This document shows positions 45,234-55,200 of a stretch of DNA of 64,000 nt, in pieces. Location: contig DATBRC010000037.1 in NCBI GenBank assembly GCA_036560485.1, positions 38,404 to 102,403 of the forward strand, in the 5' to 3' direction. The translations under genes and the position numbers were made by a program. Each line of letters starts with the position of its first letter. Within the stretch, counting starts at the first letter, position 1. The notes under the pieces are model-generated. The model ran no database searches, had not been told where the DNA came from, and saw only the letters and a list, made by a program, of their open reading frames with translations. Origin of the DNA: DATBRC01 sp036560485 (GTDB lineage: Bacteria > Pseudomonadota > Gammaproteobacteria > Burkholderiales > Burkholderiaceae_D).

Positions 45234-45265
45234 AAAGCCCGCCTCTAGTCAATGCGGGCTTTTTT
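45234..45265 (+). terminator. Terminator of yceI
   Basis: AAAGCCCGC (45234-45242) pairs with GCGGGCTTT (45254-45262), followed by further Ts to 45265. It begins 17 bases after the yceI stop. Confidence 0.85.
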
Positions 45266-45292
45266 AATGCGCACACCTATTGAAGTGTCGAG

Positions 45293-45601
45293 TTAACGAT
45301 CTTCAGGCGAAATATTTTTTATCTTCTCGGCAAAAAGCTTGTGAGCATCGACATCAACAGGTCTGTATTTCACAACAGTTTTCGCCGGATATTTTTCAAG
45401 AAAATTATCTCCTCTTAAATTTCTTGCTGGTCTGATCGGACGAGCAGAAAATCCGCCACCGCAATTTGGGCAGACGTTGTCCAACACATGCTCAACGCAC
45501 GTGACGCAAAACGTACATTCAAAACTGCAAATTCTTGCGTCTGTTGATTCGGGAGTCAATGGCTTATTGCAATGCTCACAGGTCGGTCTCAGTTCCAGCA
45601 T
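45293..45601 (-). CDS. DUF1272 Cys-rich protein
   Basis: This 102-residue protein begins MLELRPTCEHCNKPLTPES, the usual DUF1272 start. A longer start at 45649 would add 16 unconserved residues. Seven Cys lie in CEHC, CSFECTFC, C and CPNCGGG, a treble-clef/zinc-ribbon-like arrangement suggesting two metal sites. The C-terminal 35 residues (KYPAKTVVKYRPVDVDAH...) are an extension beyond the ~60-residue core. The function is unknown; the family is common in proteobacteria. Confidence 0.8.
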   Translation of the reverse strand: MLELRPTCEHCNKPLTPESTDARICSFECTFCVTCVEHVLDNVCPNCGGGFSARPIRPARNLRGDNFLEKYPAKTVVKYRPVDVDAHKLFAEKIKNISPEDR

Positions 45602-45920
45602 GTTGTTACTCCCCATCGAATAGACAAGTAATCGGAGCGCTTGGCCCATCGGTTATTTTCGGACTGTAATTGCATCGTATTGTATGTGCAATTACATGCC
45701 AATGTGTGTACTGATAAAAAATCAATCGTGACATGCTAAAGCTCAATGGACTGCTCTGACGTGCAGGAACTATTCAATTTCAATTTAAACAAAACGAAAG
45801 TGGTTCCTTGATTCCTGCACGTTGAAATTATTAGGCATGTAATTAATTCCTCCATATAGGAAACCTCAAAATAAAATTTTTGATTTGCCAGCTTTGCTGA
45901 TGAAAAACCCGGAGACAAGA
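45602..45920. other. Gene-free interval with an 11-bp inverted repeat
   Basis: This 319-base AT-rich stretch between divergent genes has one notable structure: ACGTGCAGGAA (45759-45769) and TTCCTGCACGT (45812-45822), perfectly complementary with a 42-base spacer. This could be a regulator site pair or a relic of a mobile element. No small open frame with a ribosome binding site is convincing. Confidence 0.4.
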
Positions 45921-46676
45921 ATGGAAAAAATTTCGCGAAGATCATTCTTTAAAGTGGCAGGGGCAACAGTTGCCACCACAGCGACCCAAGTGCATGCATT
46001 AACATCAGACAAAACGACCAACAAGGCAATATCCTCCCCCAAAGAAACGTATACCTTTTTCAAATCGCAGGAATCAGACTTTATCGTAGCAGCAGTCGAA
46101 CGTTTAATCCCGTCTGATGAGAACGGGCCGGGCGCGATTGACGCGGGCGTGCCGTCTTATCTCGACAAGCAACTCGGCGGTGCATGGGGCGCCGGCGAAC
46201 GTTTATATCGCAGCGGGCCATGGCACGAAGGCGCATCGACGCAAGGTTATCAATTGCCATTTACGCCGGCAGAATTATTTCGCCATGCGTTGCGCGGCAT
46301 TCAAATAGATTTAAACAAACGCGGCAGCAAACCATTCAACAAGCTCGATACGCAGGCACAAGATGCATATTTAAAAGCGCTGGAAAGCGGCGATATTGAT
46401 TTGGACGGGGTGCCATCCAAAGTGTTCTTCCAGTCATTACTGGACTTGACCATCGAAGGATATTTCAGCGATCCGGTCTATGGCGGCAACAAAGACATGG
46501 TGACCTGGAAGATGATTGGGTTTCCCGGCGCTTATGCAACGTACTACACCACGGTAGACCAATATGGAATGAATTTCACGCGTGCGCCGATGAGTCTGGC
46601 CGAGAACGGCCGCGGCATGATCCATATCCATCCCAATATTCCTGCATCTGACAAATATCAACGGATGGAAAAATAA
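45921..46676 (+). CDS. Gluconate 2-dehydrogenase-type subunit 3 (gamma), Tat-exported
   Basis: This 251-residue protein is read from the ATG at 45921 with GGAGA about 8 bases upstream; in-frame Mets further up have none. The N-terminus EKISRRSFFKVAGATVATTA is a twin-arginine signal. The mature domain is the gluconate_2-dh3 family: VAAVERLIPSDENGPGAIDAGVPSYLDKQLGG, YFSDPVYGGNKDMVTWKMIGFPGAY. It chaperones the GMC flavoprotein encoded 2 bases downstream through the Tat system and stays in the complex. Confidence 0.88.
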   Translation: MEKISRRSFFKVAGATVATTATQVHALTSDKTTNKAISSPKETYTFFKSQESDFIVAAVERLIPSDENGPGAIDAGVPSYLDKQLGGAWGAGERLYRSGPWHEGASTQGYQLPFTPAELFRHALRGIQIDLNKRGSKPFNKLDTQAQDAYLKALESGDIDLDGVPSKVFFQSLLDLTIEGYFSDPVYGGNKDMVTWKMIGFPGAYATYYTTVDQYGMNFTRAPMSLAENGRGMIHIHPNIPASDKYQRMEK

Positions 46677-46678
46677 TC

Positions 46679-48448
46679 ATGACGACCAAACTGCCTGAAG
46701 TTGACGCGGTGCTCCTCGGTGTAGGACTGGTTGGCACCATGCTCGGCAGGGAGTTGACGCGTGCCGGGTTGAAGGTGGTTGGACTGGAGCGTGGTGAGCC
46801 GCGTTTTACCGTGCCGGATTTTCAGGGGCCGCAAGTGCATGACGAATTGCGCTATTCGATCCGCAAGGCGCTGATGCAGGACAACACCAAGGAAACGCTG
46901 ACGTTTCGCAATTCCGCTGCAGAGACGGCGCTGCCAATTCGACGCTGGGGCAGCTTCCTTCCCGGCACTGGCCTGGGTGGTGCAGCGGTGCATTGGAATG
47001 GGCAGACGTATCGGTTTCAGGATACTGATTTCAAAATGCAGTCGCACACGATTGAACGTTACGGCAAGAATTTTCTATCGAGCGATATAACAATTCAGGA
47101 TTGGGGTGTCTCTGCAGAGGATCTGGAACCGCACTATGATCGCTTTGAATATTTGCTGGGCGTCAGCGGCAAGGCAGGCAATCTGAAAGGCCAAAAGATT
47201 GCCGGCGGCAATCCGTTCGAGGATGTGCGCATGCGCGATTATCCGACCCCGCCGATGAAAGAACCATACGGCTCTGCATTATTCCGCAAAGCGGCGGCCA
47301 ATCTTGGCTATCATCCATATCCCCAACCATCATCCAACTTGAGTCAGCCTTACACCAATCCGGAAGGTTTGACGATGAACACATGCATGTTTTGCGGCTT
47401 TTGCGAACGATATGGCTGCGAACATTTTGCTAAGTCATCGCCGCAAACCATTTTGCTGCCCGTTTTATTGAAAGATAAAAATTTTACGTTGCGCACCAAT
47501 GCGCAAGTCCTGCGCATCAACCTCGACAGCACGCGCAAGCATGCGACCGGCGTCACCTATGTCGAAGCATCGGGACGTGAAGTCGAACAGCCGGCGAAGT
47601 TGATCATTGTCGGCATGTTCGCATTGAACAATGTACGCATGCTGTTATTGTCAGGCATCGGCACGCCATATGATCCGCAAACGAATCGAGGTGTGGTGGG
47701 GCGTAACTATGCTTACCAAACGACCAGCGCAGTTCAGGTATTTTACGATGAGAAAACCAACATCAATCCGTTCATGCGTTCCGGCGCAAACGGCACGGTG
47801 ATCTCGGATTTTGTCAGCGACAATTTTGATCATGGTCCTCTCGGGTTTGTCGGCGGCGCCTATATCGGCGAAATAATGTCGCATGGCAGACCGATCGAAT
47901 TCCATCCAACGCCGAAGGGCACGCCGGCATGGGGTGCCGATTGGAAAAAGGCAGTGGTGCGTCATTACAATCATACTGCGGCGCTGACGATTCATGGCAG
48001 TTCGGTGGCGATCAGACAAAATTATCTGGATCTGGATCCGACTTATAAAGATGCATGGGGCAATCCGCTATTGCGCATGACATTTGATTTTCCGAAAAAC
48101 GATTTGGCGATGTCGGCGTTCATTACGCAAAAAGCAATGGACATCGGCAAGGCGATGGGTGGTGTGCAAACGGAAGGTGGGCCGCGCAAGGGACCGTACA
48201 ACGTTACGCAATATCAAACCACGCACAATACCGGCGGCACGGTGATGGGTAACGATCCTTCGACCAGCGTGGTCAATCGTTATTTGCAGAGTTGGGATGT
48301 GCCGAACGTATTTGTGATCGGCGCGTCGAATTTCCCGCAAAATGCTTCATACAATCCGACCGACACGGTTGGTGCACTGGCCTATTGGGCTGCCGATGCA
48401 ATTATCAAAAAATATCTACCATCTCCCGGACCATTGGTGCATGCATGA
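46679..48448 (+). CDS. GMC-family flavoprotein dehydrogenase, large subunit
   Basis: This 589-residue oxidoreductase has an FAD-binding Rossmann start VDAVLLGVGLVGTMLGREL followed by LERG, a GTGLGGAAVHWNGQTYRF motif, CMFCGFCERYGC (a Cys cluster typical of the gluconate/sorbitol dehydrogenase branch) and a C-terminal THNTGGTVMGNDPSTSVVN...NPTDTVGALAYWAAD with the catalytic His region. It lacks its own signal and would be carried by the Tat-bearing gamma subunit. The true sugar or polyol substrate cannot be told. Electrons would go to the cytochrome c encoded next (4-bp overlap). Confidence 0.9.
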   Translation: MTTKLPEVDAVLLGVGLVGTMLGRELTRAGLKVVGLERGEPRFTVPDFQGPQVHDELRYSIRKALMQDNTKETLTFRNSAAETALPIRRWGSFLPGTGLGGAAVHWNGQTYRFQDTDFKMQSHTIERYGKNFLSSDITIQDWGVSAEDLEPHYDRFEYLLGVSGKAGNLKGQKIAGGNPFEDVRMRDYPTPPMKEPYGSALFRKAAANLGYHPYPQPSSNLSQPYTNPEGLTMNTCMFCGFCERYGCEHFAKSSPQTILLPVLLKDKNFTLRTNAQVLRINLDSTRKHATGVTYVEASGREVEQPAKLIIVGMFALNNVRMLLLSGIGTPYDPQTNRGVVGRNYAYQTTSAVQVFYDEKTNINPFMRSGANGTVISDFVSDNFDHGPLGFVGGAYIGEIMSHGRPIEFHPTPKGTPAWGADWKKAVVRHYNHTAALTIHGSSVAIRQNYLDLDPTYKDAWGNPLLRMTFDFPKNDLAMSAFITQKAMDIGKAMGGVQTEGGPRKGPYNVTQYQTTHNTGGTVMGNDPSTSVVNRYLQSWDVPNVFVIGASNFPQNASYNPTDTVGALAYWAADAIIKKYLPSPGPLVHA

Positions 48449-49293
48449 ACGCGATCGATACTTGCTTTATAACGTTACTCACAGCAGCAAGCGCTATGGT
48501 TGCTGCGAATGCATATGGACAATCGGCTGCGGATAGCAACAGCAACGCCGCTGCCACTTGTGCCGCTTGTCATGGCGCCAAAGGCGAAGGTAATGCGCAG
48601 TCCAACGTCCCACGTATCGCCGGCCAACCGCAAGCTTATCTTGTACGGCAACTTGCTGCTTATGCAAACGGTAGTCGCAATAATCAAATCATGACGCCGA
48701 TAGCAAAACAATTATCCGAGCAGAAAATCAATGCATTATCTGCCTACTATGCATCGCTTGCAGCACCACCATTGAAGGCATCGAAAACATCTTCCGCGTC
48801 TGCGACAAAAGTACAAATGCGCGGAGAAGTTCTTGCAATGATAGGCGATAGAAACATTGAGGTGCAGGCTTGTGCCAATTGCCACGGCCCGAACGGTGTG
48901 GGTGAACCACCGGCGTACCCCTATCTCGCCGGACAGCATAGCGGTTATCTGAATGCCGCCCTGCGCGAATGGAAGAGCGGTGCACGCAACACCGATCCAA
49001 GTCAGCAAATGCCGATGATTGCCAAGCGCCTAAGTGATAGCGATACTGCGGCACTGTCGGCTTATTATGCGGCGCAACCTGCGCCGGCACCGGCGTCGCA
49101 GCGTATCAATGTGCCCAAGGGATCGGCAGCACGTCCAACAGCATCCGGCACAACGCACCAAACCGGAAGCACGCCGACAACTGGCGTAAGCACAGAGCAG
49201 GGTGAGCCAACATCCGGCAGTAGCCAAGGTCCTGGAGGCGGAGGCGCTGCATCTGGTGCTGGACCTTCCGGCACACCGAAAAATAATAGGTGA
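48445..49293 (+). CDS. Dihaem cytochrome c, oxidoreductase subunit
   Basis: This 282-residue protein is read from the ATG at 48445, which overlaps the preceding TGA. The signal peptide is MNAIDTCFITLLTAASAMVAANAYG. Two class I (c4-like) cytochrome domains carry CAACH (about residue 35) and CANCH (about residue 144), each with a downstream Met candidate (IMTPIAKQL; MPMIAKRL). The last ~70 residues are a Pro/Ser/Thr/Gly-rich low-complexity tail with no haem ligand. It would relay electrons from the GMC subunit. Usual partners of this family carry three haems; here there are two. Confidence 0.85.
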   Translation: MNAIDTCFITLLTAASAMVAANAYGQSAADSNSNAAATCAACHGAKGEGNAQSNVPRIAGQPQAYLVRQLAAYANGSRNNQIMTPIAKQLSEQKINALSAYYASLAAPPLKASKTSSASATKVQMRGEVLAMIGDRNIEVQACANCHGPNGVGEPPAYPYLAGQHSGYLNAALREWKSGARNTDPSQQMPMIAKRLSDSDTAALSAYYAAQPAPAPASQRINVPKGSAARPTASGTTHQTGSTPTTGVSTEQGEPTSGSSQGPGGGGAASGAGPSGTPKNNR

Positions 49294-49360
49294 CGACACA
49301 GAGCAAGAATGCAAGGCAGGCGAACAGTCAACATTTCCATGATGATTACAAGGAGGTTTC

Positions 49361-49681
49361 ATGAACAAGCGCCGTATCGTAATTCGTTCCATTACTACAG
49401 CTGCGGCCGTATCGGTTGCCGGCATTCCGTTGAAGTTATTGGCAGCGATTCAAAAACTTGATCCCAAGGATCCGCAAGCAGTTAGTCTGGGTTATACGGA
49501 TAACACGACTACGGCGGATCAAAACAAGTACCCCAAGCATGATGCCACTCAAAAGTGCAGTGGCTGCCAGTTTTATCAAACCGCGCAACAGTCAGGAAAT
49601 ATTGCGCCATGCACGATTTTCGGAGGGAAAGGTGTGTCGGCGAACGGCTGGTGCAGCGCATATATGAAGAAACCGGCTTAA
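49361..49681 (+). CDS. High-potential iron-sulfur protein (HiPIP)
   Basis: This 106-residue protein has a Tat signal (NKRRIVIRSITTAAAVSVAG) and the HiPIP cluster motif CSGCQFYQ...CTIFGGKGVSANGWCSAY, giving four Cys for one [4Fe-4S] cluster. An AAGGAGG ribosome binding site lies just upstream. HiPIPs carry electrons in the periplasm to terminal oxidases or reaction centres. Its position 67 bases after the dihaem cytochrome suggests it accepts electrons from the same dehydrogenase. Confidence 0.88.
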   Translation: MNKRRIVIRSITTAAAVSVAGIPLKLLAAIQKLDPKDPQAVSLGYTDNTTTADQNKYPKHDATQKCSGCQFYQTAQQSGNIAPCTIFGGKGVSANGWCSAYMKKPA

Positions 49682-49815
49682 CCATATCCGCAAGGCTGAC
49701 ATCTGTAGTCTGTAAGCGGGCGTTGAACAGGTACTTGATAACTGATGGCTTTAGTGAAAGCAATCAGTCGTTGACTTGCGTCTGCCTATATCCGATATCA
49801 ATCGGCGGCAGATAA

Positions 49816-49977
49816 TTAAAGTAAATCGTTTCCTTCCGGCGGTTTTTTGCTGGCTTGGGATTTGTCGTCGTTTTGTCCTGCTTCTTTTTTCTTTCCGTAT
49901 TTCTCGCCTAACGCACCAATGCCCAACAGAATGCCTATTACGGCAACCAAGGCTAATACTTCCAAAGCGACTTTCAT
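49816..49977 (-). CDS. 53-residue single-helix membrane peptide
   Basis: The frame from the ATG at 49975-49977 encodes MKVALEVLALVAVIGILLG, one strong transmembrane helix, and then a highly charged Lys/Glu/Asp/Gln tail ending PPEGNDLL. AAAGGGGA lies 5 bases upstream, a good ribosome binding site on the minus strand. A perfect FNR box is centred about 95 bases upstream of the start. I do not recognise a family. The shape (small, membrane-anchored, charged cytoplasmic tail) recalls accessory peptides of respiratory enzymes, but this is speculation. Confidence 0.6.
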   Translation of the reverse strand: MKVALEVLALVAVIGILLGIGALGEKYGKKKEAGQNDDKSQASKKPPEGNDLL

Positions 49978-50064
49978 TTTTTCCCCTTTAGTCAATTCTT
50001 CAACATGTCGCCATTGCGAAATTGGCTAAATGATATATCGAATTCCACGGTTAGCTATCAATAT

Positions 50065-50078
50065 TTGATCCATATCAA
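50065..50078. promoter_or_regulatory. Perfect FNR/ANR box upstream of the small membrane gene
   Basis: TTGAT-CCAT-ATCAA matches TTGAT-N4-ATCAA exactly. The only start downstream of it on the minus strand is the 53-residue gene. On that strand an AT-rich GATATATC stretch follows at about the spacing of a class II FNR promoter -10. The plus-strand side is the 3' end of pbpC, which needs no promoter. Confidence 0.6.
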
Positions 50079-50127
50079 TCACTTCACGCCATCACTTTAT
50101 TTACTATGCCACAAGAGAATTGCTTCA

Positions 50128-52263
50128 CTACTGCTTTTTTGGATCGTTATCTGAAAGTAGTGGCGAAGAACTACCTCGAACATGAAAATCAATTGAATCA
50201 AGAGTACTACCTTGCTGGTTCAGTAATTCCAGATGATGTTTCCCAAACATGGGACGCCATGAATAAGTGGTATTCGCAGCAGCCAGCACATTTCCGTCCA
50301 ATCGCCATAACAGATCCTTACCAGCTTGCGCCTGAAAAAATACGCGTTGCCGATCTTCCGGAATATCCGGATCAATAGCAATGATGCTGTCGCGGCCAGG
50401 ATAGCGAATCTTTGGCACGCGTTCCGCATCTGCAATAATTTCTATTTTTGTGATTTCTGTCCCGTCGATGAACCATTCTCTGCGTGCTGCCTCTAATTGA
50501 GGCACGTATTCGATCTCTTTTTCGATCACACCATGCGGTGCTTTGGGCGCGTTGCCGGGCAATCCTTTATGTAAGAAGTCCATCACATCACGCCATATCG
50601 GCGCTGCACCCGTCACGCCGGAAACGTCCCACATCGGCTCGCCGTCAAAGTTGCCGACCCATACACCAACCGTATATCTTTCAGAAAATCCGATACACCA
50701 GTTGTCGCGCATGTCCTTGCTGGTACCGGTCTTGACGGCAGTCCAGTAGGTGGTGGCAAGTTCGTTCGACAATCCAAAGGTAGTGCTGCGTGCTGCACGG
50801 TCGGAAAGGATATCGTCGACTATAAATGCAGCACGTGCATCCAGTAAGCGTTTTTTATTTTGTGATGAGCGAGGCGTCAAGCTGAATGTACCGGCCATTC
50901 CGCCATCGGCAAGCGTACGATAGGCATTGGTCAGTTCCAGCAGACTGACTTCTGCGGAACCCAGCGCCAATGAATAACCGTAATAATCTGCCGATTCGGT
51001 CAGGCTGCTCAAGCCAAGATCTTTGAGCCTGTTGTAAAACGGATCCATGCCAAGCAATACCAAAGTGCGAACTGCCGGAACGTTGAGTGAACTGGCGAGA
51101 CTGGTTCTGACGCTGACACGGCCTTTGAAATCCTTGTCGTAATCTTGAGGAATATAGAGCCCGGAAGGTGTCGAGATATCGATGGGTGAATCATCCAATA
51201 CGGATGCGGCAGTCAAGTTCTTTTTTTCGATCGCCAGCTCGTATAAAAAAGGTTTAAGCGTGGAACCTGCCTGACGCAACGCCGCCACACCATCAACACT
51301 ATTGCTGCCGGAATTGCCGACATACGCAAGAATGTCGCCGCTACGATTGTCCAGCACCACGATGGCGCCGTCGTTGACATTGCGGCCTCTCAGCGTCATT
51401 AATTGCTGGCGCAAGCTGTCTGAGGCAAAGCGTTGCAAGCCGATGTCCAGCGTGCTTGTTACTTTCTCCGCAGGATTTTTTAGCAGCTTTAGCGCAACAT
51501 GCGGCGCTAATGGATAAGTTGCGCGTGTCATTGTTCCAGCCAGTGCACGGCTGGTCGTCATCTCAATGACCGTACAGGAGGTCGTCAGTTTGTTTTCCTT
51601 GGCAAGACTGCATGCGCGTTTCGCAACGAGCTTGGCAGATGCATTCGGTGCACGGATCAAGCTTCCCAGTATGACGGACTCGATCTCGTTCAAGCCGGAT
51701 GGCGACTTGCCGAACAAGTTTTGCGAGACTGCACCGATGCCTTGCAGTTCCCCACGGAAGTTGACGAGATTAAGATACGCTTCGAGGATTTGCTGTTTGC
51801 TCCAAGTGGTTTCCAATTCTCTTGCCGCTTGGATCTGATCCCACTTCTGGCCCCAATCGCGTTTTCCTTTTTTCGGTTGCAGTTGCTGATCCAGCATCGA
51901 AGCCAATTGCATTGTAATCGTGCTGGCGCCACGCGGATTTTTTCGGAACAAGTTATCCCAGGCCGCTTTGCCGATGGCTTCTATATCAACGCCATGATGC
52001 TGGTAAAAACGCCGGTCTTCCGCTTCCAATATCGCGGCTGATACAGCGGGAGAAATGTCCTTGAAATTCACCCACGGCAAACGGCGCACGGCCATGTCGA
52101 TACGCAATGTCTGAATACGTTCGCCGTGGCGATCCAGCAGTTCCGCTTCCGACGAGCGGTAAGATGCCTTGACTTCATCAGGGGTTGGCGTTGCTATCGC
52201 AGCGAACGATAGCAACGCAAGGCTTGCGCAGACAGTATTACGGATTGACATTGACTTTTTCAT
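50128..52263 (-). CDS. pbpC: Penicillin-binding protein 1C
   Basis: This bifunctional peptidoglycan glycosyltransferase/transpeptidase has about 711 residues. After a signal-anchor (SIRNTVCASLALLSFAAIA) comes a GT51 domain (about 45-215; EAEDRRFYQHHGVD, RGASTITMQLASML). The transpeptidase has the active Ser in AGSTLKPF, and SLN and KTGTS motifs. A C-terminal BiPBP_C region ends it. The ATG at 52263 is used; TTG at 52278 and ATG at 52251 are alternatives. The start lies inside the end of the alpha-2-macroglobulin gene (about 26-base overlap). In many proteobacteria these two are paired for envelope defence and repair. Confidence 0.92.
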   Translation of the reverse strand: MKKSMSIRNTVCASLALLSFAAIATPTPDEVKASYRSSEAELLDRHGERIQTLRIDMAVRRLPWVNFKDISPAVSAAILEAEDRRFYQHHGVDIEAIGKAAWDNLFRKNPRGASTITMQLASMLDQQLQPKKGKRDWGQKWDQIQAARELETTWSKQQILEAYLNLVNFRGELQGIGAVSQNLFGKSPSGLNEIESVILGSLIRAPNASAKLVAKRACSLAKENKLTTSCTVIEMTTSRALAGTMTRATYPLAPHVALKLLKNPAEKVTSTLDIGLQRFASDSLRQQLMTLRGRNVNDGAIVVLDNRSGDILAYVGNSGSNSVDGVAALRQAGSTLKPFLYELAIEKKNLTAASVLDDSPIDISTPSGLYIPQDYDKDFKGRVSVRTSLASSLNVPAVRTLVLLGMDPFYNRLKDLGLSSLTESADYYGYSLALGSAEVSLLELTNAYRTLADGGMAGTFSLTPRSSQNKKRLLDARAAFIVDDILSDRAARSTTFGLSNELATTYWTAVKTGTSKDMRDNWCIGFSERYTVGVWVGNFDGEPMWDVSGVTGAAPIWRDVMDFLHKGLPGNAPKAPHGVIEKEIEYVPQLEAARREWFIDGTEITKIEIIADAERVPKIRYPGRDSIIAIDPDIPEDRQRVFFQAQAGKDLLWRLDGNVLAAANTTYSWRPMFGKHHLELLNQQGSTLDSIDFHVRGSSSPLLSDNDPKKQ

Positions 52264-55200
52264 TGGGAATTTCGCCAAACATTTCAGGCGAATACATCGC
52301 CTCTATCCGTGTTTGCGGAAGAACGAAATCACCGGCATTGTTCAGCCGCACCGTATATTCGACCGTCCATTTTCCTTTCGGTACAAACTCGTAGTAAGAG
52401 CGGAATGCTTCAAATGTGCGCTCTTCGAATGCCGGCCAAACCCAGCCTTCGCGCTTCTCTCCGGTACTCATGATTTGCGAATCGCGTCCAAGGCCCGATC
52501 CCAAAATGCTGGCACTGGCAGGGATCGGATCGTCGACTACAACCCATGTCATGTCTGCTTGCGCTTCCAGATCCAGATGGACGCGATAGACATCGCCGCG
52601 CGACCATACGCCTGGTTTTTTCTGTTCGACCGGCGTGATGGTTTTGACGACTTTATAACCGCTGGAGAGTGGTGTCTTGAGCGGGATAGCAGCCAGACTT
52701 TGGATCGTCACCCATGGCTTGCCGGTACCGATGTGATTGATGTTGAGCTCATCACGATCCTTCGGCCATGGTTGCAGGAATGTGCCGCCATCTTCCCGTT
52801 TGGCCCAATCCAGCGTTTTTGTTTTGGCATTCAACGTGACATTGGTATTGCCGGTGACTGGAATCGACTCGAATTTTTCCGAGAATTTCTTGATGGCGAG
52901 TACGCCCCATGCGTTGGCGACGGTAGTGTTCCAATGGCCTTTATGCTGTCTGCCCAGCGTGCCTCTGACAAGTCGCCCGATGTCTTCATGCCAGCGATCG
53001 TTCTCCAGCATCGTGAGCAAGATACGGTTTGCGTTGACGTCGGTAGAAATCATCAACCACCACAAGTCATCAATGCGCTCAGTGGAGAAGCCCATCGTCG
53101 TGCCCTGGAAGTTCAAGCGCGAACGCAGTATCTGTTCCACCTGTGCCAGTTTTTCATCGCGTGCAGGCAAGGAGTCGGTGCGCTGCAAGACCAGATACCA
53201 GTTGATGACTGCCGAGGTCGGCCACAAATTCGGCTCGATGGAGAACGATTGCAGCATGTCTGGCGTGACTTTCTTGGAACGTGAAAGCGCTTCCAATGCG
53301 GTCATCTTGCGAATCGCGACATCCGCAGTAGCCAACTGCGAGTAGCGGAAAATGCGTCCTTGCACAAAACCGATCAGCGCTTCTTCCATCCGAGTCTTGC
53401 TATGTTCCGGGATCTCGTAACCTGCTTCGTCCGCAATAGACAAAATGTAAGAGGTGAGGGTGTCGCTGCCATATATCATCAGCGGGAAGTATTTAACCAG
53501 CCCGTCGGAGTCCATATAGGCAGGCAGGGCCGCCATGTGTGCATTCCATTGCTTTTCATCTTGAAGAGCGACCGCTTTGGATGCCGTCTGTTCGAAACAG
53601 GAGTACGGATAATCGCTCATGTACTCTTTGACGCCAGGTAATTCATTACCCAGGCGTGGTTTCAGCAAGGTCTGAATGCCGCCGCGGCCGGGCAATGCAT
53701 CGGCCGGCATTTGTACGCTCATGTTGATCGGCTTTTCGATCTGCATCAAGGTTGCCTGATACGTGCGTACCGGTATGGCGAACGTGACTTTCTGCTTGAT
53801 GCGGATCTTGTCACTCACTGAACCATCGCGCGATTTGGCCGATACATCCCATACCTGCGCATGCACGCCAAGCGGTACATGATGGTCCCAGCCGACTTCC
53901 TTGGCCTGTCCGGGCTCTATCGTGATGCTTTGTGTCGGCATCTTGAGCGATGTCGGTTTTTTATCGCTACCATCACTGACCCATGCATCGAGATCGACTG
54001 TAAGCGCAGCGTTGGTAGTATTGCGCAATGTGAAGCCGGCACGATAATTGTCATCTTCGCGAATCAGGCCGGGCAGACCAGACATCAATATCAAATCCTG
54101 CGTGCTGCGAATATCGATATTTCCAGTGCCGAATAGATCTGCGTTTGCATTCGCAATCGCCACGATACGGAAGGCTGTCAACGAATCATTCAATGGTACA
54201 TCGATATCTGCTTCACCCTTTGCATCCAGTACCACACGTGCTTTCCAGAACAGCAGCGTATCGAACAGCTCACGTCCCGCGCTCTTGCCGCCACCTCCGC
54301 CGCTTGGTACTGCTTTACGGCCGAAGTGCCGTTTACCGATGACTTGCATTTGTGCGGTGGACGTCTGAACTTGCAGGCTGCGCTCCTGCATCATCGCTTC
54401 GAGCAATTTCCAGCTGTCGTTGGGCATCAGTTCCAGCAGGCCGACATCGACGGCTGCCAGAGCGATCTCTGCCCCTGCTGGTGCCGGACGGCCATCTGCA
54501 CGTACAACCTTGATGTGTGTCTTGGCTTTTTCGCGAACCCGGTAGGCTGGTTTATCTGTTGTCACTTGCACCTTCAATTCATGCGCCTGCCATCCAACTT
54601 GCAAACGGGCGAGTCCCATTTTGTATGCCGGTTTGCCCAGATCGACCAGTGCGGTAGGCTGAATGCCATCGACACGTCCACGCACGACAAACGCAGACAC
54701 ATACACATTAGGTGCGTAATTGTTTTTCACCGGTATGGAAAATACCGGCTTTTTACCCGACAGATGCTTGACGTAAGTATCGATGATGCCTTCTCGTTCG
54801 ACTGTCACCAAAGCAGTGGCTTCGCGGAAGGGCATGCGTACCTGGAAAGTTGCTTCTTGCCCTGGTTCGTAACGTTTCTTTTCCGGCAGCACATCGATGC
54901 GGTCATTGTCGTTGGCGTTGAACCACCAGTTATCTTCACCCGCCACCCAGGTTTCGGTGTTGGCAAATACCGTATGTCCTTCATCGTCAGTAGTCTTTGC
55001 ACGCAGTATCAGGTTACCTGTGGTCGGTGCTTTGACTGTGCAGAACAGCATGCCTTTGTTGTCGGTTTTACCTTCGCACGCGGTGCTGAGGCGTTTAACC
55101 TCGCTGATGTTTTCGTACGCATAGAACCCACCAATCAAGCGGCGCCTGTGCGAGTATGTCTTGCGCTCGAAGAAATCGACCGCCACCGGCGCATTGGTAG

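Noticed and set aside
50106..50378. 90-residue plus-strand frame at the end of pbpC
   Set aside because: It is antisense to the C-terminal part of pbpC and lacks a ribosome binding site.
52169..53345. A 371-residue plus-strand frame opposite pbpC/macroglobulin
   Set aside because: It lies wholly antisense to two well-supported genes, shows no family motif, and has scattered His/Cys/Phe typical of antisense frames.
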